Positions 1-9,276 of a stretch of DNA of 54,935 nt are shown one piece after another. Every line of letters begins with the position of its first letter. The first letter of the stretch is position 1. The stretch is taken from NCBI RefSeq assembly GCF_002264395.1, contig NZ_NFVA01000046.1, forward strand, positions 1 to 54,935. Direction: 5' to 3'. The notes beneath the pieces were generated by a model. The model saw only the letters and a list, made by a program, of their open reading frames with translations, was not told where the DNA came from and made no database searches. Made by a program: the position numbers and the translations under genes. This DNA is from Paenibacillus sp. VTT E-133291. Lineage in GTDB: Bacteria; Bacillota; Bacilli; Paenibacillales; Paenibacillaceae.

Positions 1-52
1 AAAAAAAAAAAAAACAGCAGCAGGGCCTGTATTTCAGGTCCCTGCTGCTGTC
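1..52 (-). terminator. Rho-independent terminator of the GH95 operon
   Basis: On the minus strand an almost perfect GC-rich hairpin (CAGCAGCAGGG arm, with a second pairing of CCTG and CAGG near the loop) is followed by a run of at least 14 T. It lies just downstream of the GH95 stop codon at 75. The poly-A at the window start is the T-tract of this terminator, not an artefact. Confidence 0.93.
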
Positions 53-74
53 CATATTCGTATGAAACTAACTA

Positions 75-2456
75 TTATTGCTTACCAGTTATAAGCTTGT
101 AGGTTTGGCCTGCGGTCGTTGGAAAGCTCACCATTCCATCTTCGGAACGGTCACACTTCATTTCATTACCGCCATTACTCACTATGATCGAAGCATCTGT
201 GAGGATCACACATTCATTACCTAGTTGGGAGATAATCTGCGCTTCCACTAGATGCCCTTTATCCCACTGAATACTAACTTCAAAGCCACCGCGGGCACGC
301 AGCCCCGCCACGCTTCCCTCCTGCCATTCATCTGGCAGTGCAGGCAGCAGATCCAGATACCCGAGGTGAGATTGTAGTAGCATCTCAGCAATTCCGGCAG
401 AAGCGGCGAAGTTACCATCAATTTGGAATGGTGGATGTGCACCAAGCAGATTGGCATAAACGCCGCCGTGACTATATTGTTCAGACTCCCCGTCCTTCAC
501 CAGCCGCAGCATGTTTGAGAGAAGGTGTAGTGAGCGGTTGCCATCCCGGAAGCGGCTCCAAAGCGCAACTCTCCAGCCCAGACTCCAGCCTGTGCTCTCA
601 TCCCCGCGCCGTTCAAGTGAGGTTCTGGCTGCAGCGAACAGCTCAGGGGTCTCTGCTTCTGTCAGCTGCCGGCCCGGATAGATGCCGACCAAATGTGAGG
701 TATGTCTGTGATACATATCCTCATCCCCAAAGTCCAAGGACCATTCCTGCAACTGTCCGTACTTACCAACCTGTAGTGGCAATAGACGCTCACGAGCACT
801 CACCAATTCTGCACGTAAATCTTCATCTGTTCCAAGTGTTACCGAAGCTTCGATACAATTCGTAAACAGTTCCCAGATGAGCGAAATATCCATAGTAGCA
901 CCTGCGCTGACAGCAGCTAAGCCCTCCGCTGTCTGGAATTTATGCTCTGGTGAAGTGGATGGAGAGGTCACAAGCCTTCCGTTACCATCGTCAATAAGCC
1001 AGTCCAGTGCGAACAGGGCCGCCTCCTTCATTACAGGATACGCTGAAGTCCGCAAATATTCCTCGTCTCCGCCAAAAGCATAATGCTCCCAAAGATGCTG
1101 TGTCAGCCAAACACCACTCATCGTCCAGTAAGCCCAGCTTGGATCTCCATCACCATAATCTCCCACCGGTGCTGTTTGTGCCCAAATATCCGTATTATGA
1201 TGAGCCACCCAACCTCGGGCACCATAGTTGACTTGAGCAGTCTCCGCACCCATCTTCGCCAAGTTGCCGATCATATCCAGCAGCGGCTCATGACATTCCG
1301 CCAGATTACAAATTTCAGCTGGCCAATAATTCATCTCTGTATTGATGTTCAGCGTATAGTTGCTGCTCCACGGCGGACGGGTAACCGCATTCCATATTCC
1401 CTGCAGATTAGTAGCCTGCGTTCCGGGGCGCGAGCTTGCGATCATCAAATAGCGCCCGTAATGAAACAGCAACTCGACAAGTCCAGGGTCTTGTGCCGCG
1501 TATGTCGTAATCCGTTGCTCCGTGGACATCGAATCCGGGGCTAGTGTCTTACCTAATTGGAGCTTCACTCGGTCAAAAAGCGATCGGTAATCCTCGGCAT
1601 GCGCTTGAAGCAAGCTGTCGTAAGACTTCCCATTCACATCTGCCAAGTAAGAAGCTGCAATAGCAGAAGCATCTTTCCCCTCAGCTCCCGGGCTTTTGTC
1701 AAAACCATTAAAGCCTGTAGCCGCGCTGAAATAGAAGGTTGCAGCCGTTCCTCCCAACAGATGAATTCCACTACCGTCAACGGTAACTTCCCCATCCTCT
1801 GCTACTACGGAGAGTTGTCCTTCAAAGGCCATGCCCTTGCTTTTGCTAGGTTCTCCGTATTGGATCGGATTGTCACTCCAAAAATAGCTTGGATCAACAT
1901 GCTCCGGTGCAGTTCCCCAGAGTACAAAGTTATCACCCAGAGCGTGAAGGCTATGCCGAAGCGAACTATCTAGCGTAGCATGCACATTCAGCGCTCCCGG
2001 TGCACTTGCAGTCAGACGCAGCACAAGCAACTGATCAGGATGTGAAGCGAACATCTCACGGGTATAAGTAACATTACCAATCTTGTATTCAATGCGGTGA
2101 ACCGCATGTTCAATATCTAATGTCCGCCGATAAGATTGATAAACACCACCATGCTCAAAACGAAGTAGTAAATCTCCAAAAGGCAGATACGATTGGGTGT
2201 ACGGACCTAGCATCTCTCTAGTCAGGGTGTCCGCTTCTGAATACCGGCCCTCCTGAATCAGCTTTCGAACCTTTGGCAGAGCTTCCTTAGCACCGGGATT
2301 GTTCCCATCCTTCGGGAACCCTGACCATAAAGTATCCTCGTTTAGACTGACTTTCTCCTGTTCCACACCGCCGAAGATCATACCACCCAGACGGCCATTC
2401 CCAATCGGAAGCCCTTCGGTCCATACATTTGCTGGCTTGTCATATTGAAGTTTCAT
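75..2456 (-). CDS. Glycoside hydrolase family 95 (alpha-L-fucosidase / alpha-L-galactosidase)
   Basis: Predicted cytoplasmic GH95 enzyme, a family of inverting alpha-1,2-L-fucosidases in which some members prefer alpha-L-galactosides. The 793-residue length is usual. The N-terminal beta-sandwich opens with the signature PIGNGRLGGMIFGG (17-30). The (alpha/alpha)6 barrel keeps the residues known from bifidobacterial AfcA: the Asn pair in LNINTEMNYW (N370, N372), the acid E504 in TSPEHKF and D680 in FQIDGNF. No signal peptide is visible, so the substrate must be imported. It is the last gene of the operon that begins with the permease near 9243, 128 bp after the GH110 gene, and it ends at a strong terminator. 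The ATG follows GGGAGAG by five bases. Choosing between fucose and L-galactose needs biochemistry; the GH110 neighbour favours fucose. Confidence 0.93.
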   Translation of the reverse strand: MKLQYDKPANVWTEGLPIGNGRLGGMIFGGVEQEKVSLNEDTLWSGFPKDGNNPGAKEALPKVRKLIQEGRYSEADTLTREMLGPYTQSYLPFGDLLLRFEHGGVYQSYRRTLDIEHAVHRIEYKIGNVTYTREMFASHPDQLLVLRLTASAPGALNVHATLDSSLRHSLHALGDNFVLWGTAPEHVDPSYFWSDNPIQYGEPSKSKGMAFEGQLSVVAEDGEVTVDGSGIHLLGGTAATFYFSAATGFNGFDKSPGAEGKDASAIAASYLADVNGKSYDSLLQAHAEDYRSLFDRVKLQLGKTLAPDSMSTEQRITTYAAQDPGLVELLFHYGRYLMIASSRPGTQATNLQGIWNAVTRPPWSSNYTLNINTEMNYWPAEICNLAECHEPLLDMIGNLAKMGAETAQVNYGARGWVAHHNTDIWAQTAPVGDYGDGDPSWAYWTMSGVWLTQHLWEHYAFGGDEEYLRTSAYPVMKEAALFALDWLIDDGNGRLVTSPSTSPEHKFQTAEGLAAVSAGATMDISLIWELFTNCIEASVTLGTDEDLRAELVSARERLLPLQVGKYGQLQEWSLDFGDEDMYHRHTSHLVGIYPGRQLTEAETPELFAAARTSLERRGDESTGWSLGWRVALWSRFRDGNRSLHLLSNMLRLVKDGESEQYSHGGVYANLLGAHPPFQIDGNFAASAGIAEMLLQSHLGYLDLLPALPDEWQEGSVAGLRARGGFEVSIQWDKGHLVEAQIISQLGNECVILTDASIIVSNGGNEMKCDRSEDGMVSFPTTAGQTYKLITGKQ

Positions 2457-2584
2457 TGGTTCTCTCCCTCACGATCTGTCATGAATCAAATAATGTATTC
2501 CCCCAAGTCTGCCCTCATTATAAAGATCAGATAAAGCGTTTTCTATACATCGATCTACCGATCCATATCGCGATCTAACACAAC

Positions 2585-4312
2585 CTACCCTAACTCATTG
2601 AACAAATTATCCTGAATGCCGACCTCGCTACAAGCGGTTAAACATATCGCAGCCTCAACACTGGAAAGACAGTTCATACTTTCCCCACCCATGACAATTT
2701 CGTTAGCACTGAAGGCCAGTCTGCGGGTACTCTTGGCACTAAGGACTAACGTTTCACCAGTCTCGAACCTGTTGTTCTTAATAACTATGCCCTGATGAAC
2801 AGGAGTGCTCTCACCAACCTCTGTGTTCTCTGGCGAAATGAAAATAACCGGATGCTCGATGCCCCCGCATTCAATAAAATGATTCTCGGCGATGGTTACA
2901 TCCTCCACCTTGCCAGACTCATACCAAGACTCCGCATCCAGGGCAACCAGAATTGCACTCATTTGCATCCGATCAAAAACATTCCCCTTAATCTCTACTT
3001 TACGCCGGGTTGTCACAAGGATACCGCGGGTCGGTACCCGCGCGAGGTAATTATTTACGACTTCAACCTCCGGTGTCCAGGTTACATTCTCGATCACATC
3101 ATGGCTGCCAATCCCCTCAGGAATAGGATGTGCTAAAGTCAGTTTTAGCTCGCGTGGATTGAGACGCGTAACCTCTATCACTTCATTAGCCGCATAGGTA
3201 GTCAGAGAGCCAGAACGAACAAATTCAATTTCGTCTCCCGGATGAAAGGCCAGGAAACCGTAGGTCTGCGGATGCATGAAGCGAACCTTCACCGTATTCG
3301 CAGACAGCTGCTCAACGATCCGTAGATAGGTACCATGGACATTGACGACGTCATCATGAGAACCGGCAAAACGGCTGTCTGCAACAGTTATTTTACCTCG
3401 GCAGCTGGACATGTGGATGAAATCCGCAAAGCCAGTAACCGTTCGGCCTGTCTCCAGGCGCGGCGAAATATCCATGCGTTGAAAGGTGAGATTGTCGCTG
3501 AACTGCCCTACAACACCAAGTCCGTGTAAAAAATGCAGCCCCACATCGCTGAAGGTGATGTTAGAGCTTTCCACAAGGAAGACACCTACCTGATCGCGAA
3601 TACCATCACGGCTTTGCAGGACTTGCCCGGGGACAACCTCAGGCTGATGATCAAAATGCAAGCGGAGCTTCATCGGCTCCAGCTCTTCAACCGAATCAGC
3701 CAGCTCCGACCAGTTGTCCACCCGCCAAGTCGTATTGCTGAGTGGATCATAGGTCTGCATCGGTCCTTCCGAGAAGCTCCAGCCCTCACCGATCCAGACC
3801 AGCTTGCCGTCCCTGATCTCATAATGCGAATCGGGGTGAACCTGGACATCGAAATAATGAGTACCGCTTTCAATAATCGTCATCTCTGACACAGTCGGCC
3901 GGGCGTAGTCGGTATGCAAATTACGAATCTCTACATTTTTGCAGCCATCCAGCAAGAACATCGTCTGCTTGCCATGGAAGATAAATAGAGAGCCATTTCC
4001 CTCAAATATTAAATTGTGCAGCCCCTTTAAGAGAATTCCTATAGTCTTGGTGACATCAGGATTCTCTTCTTCACTGGTAGTGTTGGAGATGTAGTAGGGT
4101 TTCCGGATGGCCTTTTCCGAATAGAAATGATAACAGCCTTTTGGACAATCCAGCAGGACCGGCCCAGTTATTTCGGCGGCTGCCTCAATAGCTCTTGTCA
4201 TGGCTGGCTGAGCATCCAACCCGGAATCCGGCAGAACACCATAATCAGTCAGGCGGATTACAATAGGAGAAGAATCGACGCTGTGTTCTGTAAAAGAAAT
4301 GATCAACACCAA
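2585..4312 (-). CDS. GH110 alpha-1,3-galactosidase (right-handed beta-helix)
   Basis: Family GH110 enzymes are inverting exo-alpha-1,3-galactosidases that remove terminal galactose, including from blood-group B antigen. The 575 residues match remembered Bacteroides GH110 proteins block by block: YYISNTTSEEE (73-83), KTIGILLKGLHNLIFEGNG (89-107), ADFIHMSSCRGK (296-307), FAGSHDDVVNVHG (315-327) and SAILVALDAESWYESG. D297, D320 and D321 have the same spacing as the proposed catalytic aspartates of Pseudoalteromonas PdGH110B (D321, D344, D345). There is no signal peptide, so action is probably cytoplasmic on imported oligosaccharide. It lies between the SGNH esterase and GH95 genes in one operon. 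The start is uncertain: TTG (4312), GTG (4309) and TTG (4306) are consecutive behind a weak AAGAAAG; 4306 has the best spacing. A cre-like site lies just upstream. Confidence 0.9.
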   Translation of the reverse strand: MVLIISFTEHSVDSSPIVIRLTDYGVLPDSGLDAQPAMTRAIEAAAEITGPVLLDCPKGCYHFYSEKAIRKPYYISNTTSEEENPDVTKTIGILLKGLHNLIFEGNGSLFIFHGKQTMFLLDGCKNVEIRNLHTDYARPTVSEMTIIESGTHYFDVQVHPDSHYEIRDGKLVWIGEGWSFSEGPMQTYDPLSNTTWRVDNWSELADSVEELEPMKLRLHFDHQPEVVPGQVLQSRDGIRDQVGVFLVESSNITFSDVGLHFLHGLGVVGQFSDNLTFQRMDISPRLETGRTVTGFADFIHMSSCRGKITVADSRFAGSHDDVVNVHGTYLRIVEQLSANTVKVRFMHPQTYGFLAFHPGDEIEFVRSGSLTTYAANEVIEVTRLNPRELKLTLAHPIPEGIGSHDVIENVTWTPEVEVVNNYLARVPTRGILVTTRRKVEIKGNVFDRMQMSAILVALDAESWYESGKVEDVTIAENHFIECGGIEHPVIFISPENTEVGESTPVHQGIVIKNNRFETGETLVLSAKSTRRLAFSANEIVMGGESMNCLSSVEAAICLTACSEVGIQDNLFNELG

Positions 4313-4324
4313 CTTTCTTAGTAT

Positions 4325-4338
4325 TGTAAACGCTTAAT
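4325..4338. promoter_or_regulatory. cre-like operator (CcpA/LacI family)
   Basis: TGTAAACGCTTAAT matches the Bacillus cre consensus TGWAARCGYTWNCW at 13 of 14 positions. It sits in the 58-bp gap upstream of the GH110 gene, inside the operon, so it could act as a road-block or mark an internal promoter for GH110-GH95. No clear -35/-10 pair was seen. Confidence 0.55.
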
Positions 4339-4370
4339 AAGAGGCAGTATAATCCTTTCGGTTAAAATAA

Positions 4371-5504
4371 TTAATTGTACATTAGCTTCAAAATACGCAG
4401 ACTGGTGCCTTTACTCTGTTCATCCTTTTCCCCTGTAATTCGCACGGTTACTTGCAATTCCTGACGTTGTTCCTCGATTCCGAACATAGCAATCATAGGC
4501 CGAAACGCAAGCGGACACCATTCATCGAATAAGTGAACCGCATGAAAGGGACCGTCATTGAGTGAATATTCGAATATTCCACTATCCGGGCCGTAAAGCA
4601 GCAGCATCCCCACACTCTGTCCGGTTACTGTGTAAGAAAAAGATGCCTCTTTGCTGTCTGTATATAAATGCTCCGTTCCAAATCGCCAGTTCATCAGTGG
4701 ATCATCAGGGGTAAGCTCGCGTAGCTCGAACCCATCTGCATGATCAGCGCTTCTGAAATCCAGTAATTTACCGTATTCATAATTTCGCTCCCCCAGAGGA
4801 GCAATACTTAACGCGCTTCCAGTATTTGAATGTGTGTTGTCAGGAACAAGAGCTGCATCCAAATATTCCTGTAAAAAAGAAGCATACAGCGCATGTCCAT
4901 CATCATTGGGATGATAACCATCCGGAGCCAGCTCAGTCCACTCCATTTGTCCGGCCTGGGTCTGTGCATAAACTCTAGCTGCAAAATTAACTGATGGAAG
5001 ATCGTAATGCTCAGCTACTTCTTCGTGGACGGCAATGTTAAAGGGGTTGCTCCCCGACAGATTCTTCTCTGCTGCCGTATACAAGAAGCAAATGTCAGTG
5101 CCGGGCGACAACCGTCTGCACTGGCGTACAATGCCTTCCATACCTCTAATGGATTCTTCCCGGTCGTTGCCGTCATTGACGCTAAATTCAACGAATAGTA
5201 GATCAATCTTGCCGTATTGCAGGACATGTGACTGTAATCGGTGAGCGCCCAGCGTGGAATTCGTTCCACCCACTCCCGCATTGATGAAGCGGAATTCATG
5301 ATTCGCAAATCGCTCCTGCAGATACTTACCAGTCAGCACTCTCCAGCTAAATATGTCCGCATCGGAAGCACCCGCCCCCTCCGTAATGGAACCACCCAAA
5401 AAGGCGACCGTCACCCGCTCCTTTCCTGCAAGTCTTACACTTGTATTCGGTAGTCCTCGTCTTGGAGCTACAAATTGATGATTGCAATGTTTCTCTTCTG
5501 TCAT
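4371..5504 (-). CDS. SGNH/GDSL-family esterase
   Basis: Predicted cytoplasmic SGNH hydrolase of 377 residues, probably a carbohydrate O-acetylesterase given its place between a sugar transporter and exo-glycosidases. The catalytic blocks are in order: Ser39 in FLGGSITEGAG, the Gly block GVGGTNST (about 77-84), Asn110 in VEFSVNDG, and the Asp-His pair in DGYHPNDDGH (D195, H198). About 140 C-terminal residues form an additional beta-rich region I cannot name. The start is the ATG at 5504, seven bases after TTACGGAGG; an upstream in-frame ATG at 5621 would overlap the binding-protein gene and has no such site. The substrate (O-acetylated sialic acid, acetylated galactose or another acetylated sugar) cannot be told from sequence. 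Confidence 0.85.
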   Translation of the reverse strand: MTEEKHCNHQFVAPRRGLPNTSVRLAGKERVTVAFLGGSITEGAGASDADIFSWRVLTGKYLQERFANHEFRFINAGVGGTNSTLGAHRLQSHVLQYGKIDLLFVEFSVNDGNDREESIRGMEGIVRQCRRLSPGTDICFLYTAAEKNLSGSNPFNIAVHEEVAEHYDLPSVNFAARVYAQTQAGQMEWTELAPDGYHPNDDGHALYASFLQEYLDAALVPDNTHSNTGSALSIAPLGERNYEYGKLLDFRSADHADGFELRELTPDDPLMNWRFGTEHLYTDSKEASFSYTVTGQSVGMLLLYGPDSGIFEYSLNDGPFHAVHLFDEWCPLAFRPMIAMFGIEEQRQELQVTVRITGEKDEQSKGTSLRILKLMYN

Positions 5505-5541
5505 GACTGATCCTCCGTAATAAAAATGTATATTTTTCCTT

Positions 5542-5595
5542 GAAATCAAGAAATCAGGTGCTGGGGTATATCTTACAGCACCTGATTCTGATTTC
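5542..5595 (-). other. Intercistronic hairpin after the binding-protein gene
   Basis: A long imperfect stem-loop overlaps the gap between the solute-binding protein and the esterase. The core is a 12-bp stem CAGCACCTGATT/AATCAGGTGCTG with a 12-nt loop, extended by an outer GAAATCA/TGATTTC pairing. No T-run follows, so it more likely stabilises the upstream mRNA or partly attenuates than terminates. This is a common arrangement behind highly expressed binding proteins. Confidence 0.6.
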
Positions 5596-5601
5596 AATAT
5601 T

Positions 5602-7269
5602 TTATTTTTTAGAAGTTTCATAAGCCTTTTGCAAGATTTCGAGATAACGATCTAGCTTCAAGTCTTTCAGACCTTTTATATAAGCATCCCAATCTTTAGT
5701 AAGATCCTTGTTGCCCGTGATGAATTGAAGCTGATTTTGCTCAATATAATTCTTAATGTTGGTTTGCAGTAAGCTCGCTTCATCGATTTCGCTTGGATCA
5801 ATCCAAATCGACCAGATTGGGAATAATTCTTTAGGCTCATGTCCTTCATACAGCAGAGTCGCATCATACAATCTGCGTTCATAACCGCTGGAAGCGTAGA
5901 TGTCAGTAGCTTGAACGAAAGTATCACGGTACTCTTTTGGCATATAGAAGTGACCCATGCCGCTCCAGCCCGCATTGCGCGGCGCTTCGCCTTCCGCCAT
6001 AGGAATGCTCTTGACGACTGGTTTAACGTCTTTATCCAGCGCTACATCGCCTTCTTCTGGATCCGTCCAGTCAATGCCCTTCATACCGCTGCCAGCATTG
6101 GTCTGTCCCTCAGAAGTAAACATATAGTCTACCATTTTAATTAAAGCGACCTGTGCTTCCTCGCTAGCTTTGTTTGTGATGACAAACTTCGCTCCCGGGG
6201 ATACGCCACCTGCATCATGAGTCGCATAGGAGATACCTTCCGGTCCGCTAATCGGTGGTACAGGATTGTAGTGTGCCGAGCTTCTATTGCCCGGATCAAT
6301 ATTGACGAAAATCGCAGGGTGCATGCCCGCACCAGCGCCCAGAATTTCCGCATCGGCATTTTCACCGATTTTCTTAAAGGCTTCCGCATTCTGTGTGAAT
6401 GCCCCTGGATCAATCAAACCTGCGTCAAACAGAGATTTGATATAAGTCAGGCCTTCCTTCCACTCCGGTGTGACAGCCGCCGATTGAACTTTTCCATCCA
6501 TCATGTTCAGATAATTGCGGTCATCATCGTATACAAATGCATTCATGAGGAATGGTACAATGCGTACACCAAACTCCTCAATGGAGCCACTCAGCGGCAC
6601 TTCATCTGCTTTTCCATTCCCGTTCGGATCTTGTGTTTTGAAAGCTTCCAGCACTTTTTTGAATTCTTCGGTTGTCTTCGGCATTTCCAGATTCAGCTTC
6701 TTCAGCCACTCGGTATTGAGCCACATTTTGCTCGGATAAGAGCAGTGAAAGCATTCTGTGTAAGCGACAAGCCCGTAGATATTACCATCAGGCGCTGTGT
6801 TAAGCGTTCTCAAATTATCGTTCTTTTCCATAGCCGCTTTAATATTCGGAGCATATTTATCAATTAGATCGTTCAGAGGAATCAGTACGCCCTGTTTGCC
6901 ATACTTCAGAAGATCTGCCTGTGAGAACTGATCGATATAGTGAGTGAGCAGGTAAGCATCAGGGTAATCGCCACTAGCAAGTGAGATTTGGCGCTTTTCC
7001 TTGGCTCCGTCTGAAGGGTTGATTTCCCATTTGAATTTAATATTGAATTTGTCTTCCACAAATTTCGAAAATTTATTGGTAGGAACATCGATCCCGGATT
7101 CCTGAACCGAGAACACGCTGATTTCCACCGGTTTGCTTGCTGATTCCGAGTTACCTGAGTCAGCAGGTGCGGAGGATGTGTTATCTGTATTTTTATTAGC
7201 ACATCCGCTTAACACCACCGTAAGAATTAATACCAGCACCAATGACAAGGTCATCATACTTTTCTTCAA
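5602..7269 (-). CDS. ABC transporter solute-binding lipoprotein (LplA-type)
   Basis: Extracellular family 1 solute-binding protein, 555 residues, the larger LplA/YtcQ-like class that works with LplB/LplC permeases on complex oligosaccharides. The signal peptide (1-22) ends in the lipobox LSGC with Cys23 as the lipid anchor, followed by a Ser/Asn-rich spacer. Downstream of the two permeases in the same operon (96 bp from the second), it should deliver the glycan that the cytoplasmic GH110, GH95 and esterase then process. The start is TTG at 7269 with AAGGGAG nine bases upstream. Like other LplA-type systems the locus has no ATPase gene, so a shared MsmX-type ATPase encoded elsewhere is expected. 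The ligand is inferred from the enzymes only. Confidence 0.92.
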   Translation of the reverse strand: MKKSMMTLSLVLVLILTVVLSGCANKNTDNTSSAPADSGNSESASKPVEISVFSVQESGIDVPTNKFSKFVEDKFNIKFKWEINPSDGAKEKRQISLASGDYPDAYLLTHYIDQFSQADLLKYGKQGVLIPLNDLIDKYAPNIKAAMEKNDNLRTLNTAPDGNIYGLVAYTECFHCSYPSKMWLNTEWLKKLNLEMPKTTEEFKKVLEAFKTQDPNGNGKADEVPLSGSIEEFGVRIVPFLMNAFVYDDDRNYLNMMDGKVQSAAVTPEWKEGLTYIKSLFDAGLIDPGAFTQNAEAFKKIGENADAEILGAGAGMHPAIFVNIDPGNRSSAHYNPVPPISGPEGISYATHDAGGVSPGAKFVITNKASEEAQVALIKMVDYMFTSEGQTNAGSGMKGIDWTDPEEGDVALDKDVKPVVKSIPMAEGEAPRNAGWSGMGHFYMPKEYRDTFVQATDIYASSGYERRLYDATLLYEGHEPKELFPIWSIWIDPSEIDEASLLQTNIKNYIEQNQLQFITGNKDLTKDWDAYIKGLKDLKLDRYLEILQKAYETSKK

Positions 7270-7365
7270 ATCCGATCACTCCCTTTTATAATTTAGGCAG
7301 GTACGATATCTTTCTGTCATTTTACTGCGTGCCTCTCCCCCTCTCCAGATTCTGAAAGCTGTGAA

Positions 7366-8262
7366 TTAACCTTTAACTGAACCGACCAGCATGCCTTGGA
7401 CAAAATAACGCTGAACAAACGGATAGATAACAAGTACAGGCAGCGTAGCGATAACTATAAGTGCATATTTGAGTAGCTCAGCAAGCTGCTGCCGCTCCAC
7501 CATTTTCATCGCATCCATTGTACCTGCACTGTTGTTCTGGATGATGATGCTTCGTAAGACAAGCTGAAGTGGAAACAAATTCGCTGATTTCAAATAAATC
7601 AAAGCGTCAAAGTAGGCATTCCACTGTCCTACCGCATACATAAGGACTAACACCGCAAGAATGGGCTTCGATAACGGAATAACAACACTCCAGACAAACC
7701 GCATATCACTGCAACCGTCGATTTCGCTGGCTTCCAGCAGTTCCTCCGGAATGGAGGATTGAAAGAATGACCGGGCAATAATGACCTGCCATACCCAAAT
7801 CGCGTTTGGTATCAGCAGTGCCCAGCGGGTATCAATCAAATGGAGTTCCTTCACGACCATATAGGTCGGAATCAGCCCGCCGCTGAATATCATCGTAAAG
7901 GTGATGATCATCATCAAAGTGTTGCGTCCGAAGAAACCTCTGCGTGATAAAGGGTACGCGATCATGATCGTAAGCACAACACTGATGAACGTCCCTGCGG
8001 CTGTATAAAAAATGGAGTTGCCGTAGCCTGTAATGATCTCAGGTGTATTTAGCAGAACCTTGAAACCTTTGAAGGAAATATCTACAGGCCATAACCAGAC
8101 TCGGCCGGAGGTAACGGCTGCCGGACTGCTAATCGAGCTACTGATGATAAAAATTAGCGGATAAATCACCGCGATGACCACGAGGCTGAGTAGGATATAA
8201 ATAGTGGTCAGAAATAGCTTATCGCCAGTTGATTCTTTAATTTTTTGTTGAACTGCTGCCAT
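7366..8262 (-). CDS. Carbohydrate ABC permease (LplC/YtcP type)
   Basis: Inner-membrane permease of the LplC branch, 298 residues with six predicted membrane segments. The cytoplasmic loop carries the EAA motif EASEIDGCSDMRFVWSVVIP that contacts the ATPase. It partners with the permease encoded 15 bp upstream and with the downstream binding lipoprotein. The ATG at 8262 is preceded by AGGAAAGGAG at good spacing. Six-segment LplC-like topology and the C-terminal QGMLVGSVKG tail are usual for the family. Confidence 0.92.
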   Translation of the reverse strand: MAAVQQKIKESTGDKLFLTTIYILLSLVVIAVIYPLIFIISSSISSPAAVTSGRVWLWPVDISFKGFKVLLNTPEIITGYGNSIFYTAAGTFISVVLTIMIAYPLSRRGFFGRNTLMMIITFTMIFSGGLIPTYMVVKELHLIDTRWALLIPNAIWVWQVIIARSFFQSSIPEELLEASEIDGCSDMRFVWSVVIPLSKPILAVLVLMYAVGQWNAYFDALIYLKSANLFPLQLVLRSIIIQNNSAGTMDAMKMVERQQLAELLKYALIVIATLPVLVIYPFVQRYFVQGMLVGSVKG

Positions 8263-8277
8263 GTGGTTGCTCCTTTC

Positions 8278-9243
8278 CTACCAGATGCTGTTGTTTGTGA
8301 TGCGTTTAGCCAAGCCATTCACCGTAAGCAACAAAATAAGGTTGATTACCGAGTTGAATAGACCAACCGCAGTTGCAAAGCTATAATTGGCGTTCAGCAA
8401 ACCGACCCGGTAGACATAAGTGGCAATGATCTCGGAATTCGCCAGATTGAGCGGGTTCTGCAGAAGATAGACCTTTTCAAAGCCAATAGCCATGACATTC
8501 CCAACATTCAAAATCAGGATGATGACGATGGTAGGCACAATACCTGGCAGATCAATATAACGAATTTTTTGAAAGCGTGAAGCGCCATCGACTTTGGCTG
8601 CCTCATAAAGCGTAGGATCTATACCGGCAAGCGCTGCTAAATAGATAACGGCACTGTAGCCCGCAGTCTGCCAAATATCAGACCAGACATAAATCGAACG
8701 AAACATTCCCGGTTCTCCAAGGAAATTGATCGACTCCAAACCGAAAAAGTTGAGAGCGATGTTCGCAAATCCAAGACGAGGTGCCATAAATAGCATAATA
8801 ATGGACACCATGACAACCGTCGAGATGAAATAAGGCGCAAAAGAGACCAGCTGGACGAACTTTTTGAACCTTCCCCCGCGCAATTCATTAATCATGAGCG
8901 CAAGGATAATCGGAATTGGAAATCCCGCCAGCAGCAGGTAACCACTAAGCATGATGGTGTTCTTGAGCAGCGTCCAAAACTGCGGATTATCAAAAAATAA
9001 TCGAAAATTATGAAATCCAACCCATGGACTTCCCCATATTCCTTTAATCACGTTGTAGTCCTTGAAGGCTAGAACTGCATTCAGCATTGGATAATACTTA
9101 AAAATGAGGAAAAATAACAGAGGTGGAATCACGAGCAAATGTAGCTGCCAGTGCTTTTTCATACTTCTGCGAGCATTTTGTAAAAATACAGAGCCCCTAC
9201 GCTTCGGTAACGACTTGTGGTGTAATACTATTTCTTTCTCCAG
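8278..9243 (-). CDS. Sugar ABC permease (LplB type), probable non-ATG start
   Basis: First gene of the glycan-import operon, an LplB-type permease with the EAA motif EAAKVDGASRFQKIRYIDLP. From the first ATG (9162) it has 294 residues, but that ATG lacks a good ribosome binding site. The frame stays open and coding-like upstream, adding a basic stretch (SLPKRRGSVFLQNARRS) as in LplB proteins. A strong AGGGGGG lies at 9250-9256, and the only plausible initiator at correct spacing is CTG at 9243. That gives 321 residues, close to the roughly 318 of Bacillus LplB. ATT at 9249 would be too close to the binding site. I annotate from 9243; the conservative alternative is 9162. Confidence 0.85.
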   Translation of the reverse strand: MEKEIVLHHKSLPKRRGSVFLQNARRSMKKHWQLHLLVIPPLLFFLIFKYYPMLNAVLAFKDYNVIKGIWGSPWVGFHNFRLFFDNPQFWTLLKNTIMLSGYLLLAGFPIPIILALMINELRGGRFKKFVQLVSFAPYFISTVVMVSIIMLFMAPRLGFANIALNFFGLESINFLGEPGMFRSIYVWSDIWQTAGYSAVIYLAALAGIDPTLYEAAKVDGASRFQKIRYIDLPGIVPTIVIILILNVGNVMAIGFEKVYLLQNPLNLANSEIIATYVYRVGLLNANYSFATAVGLFNSVINLILLLTVNGLAKRITNNSIW

Positions 9244-9276
9244 AACAATCCCCCCTAAGCAACCGCCAGTAGTTTA

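Noticed and set aside
2525..2545. AAAGCGTTTTCTA as a cre site upstream of GH95
   Set aside because: At least two mismatches to the cre consensus and no nearby promoter; too weak to list.
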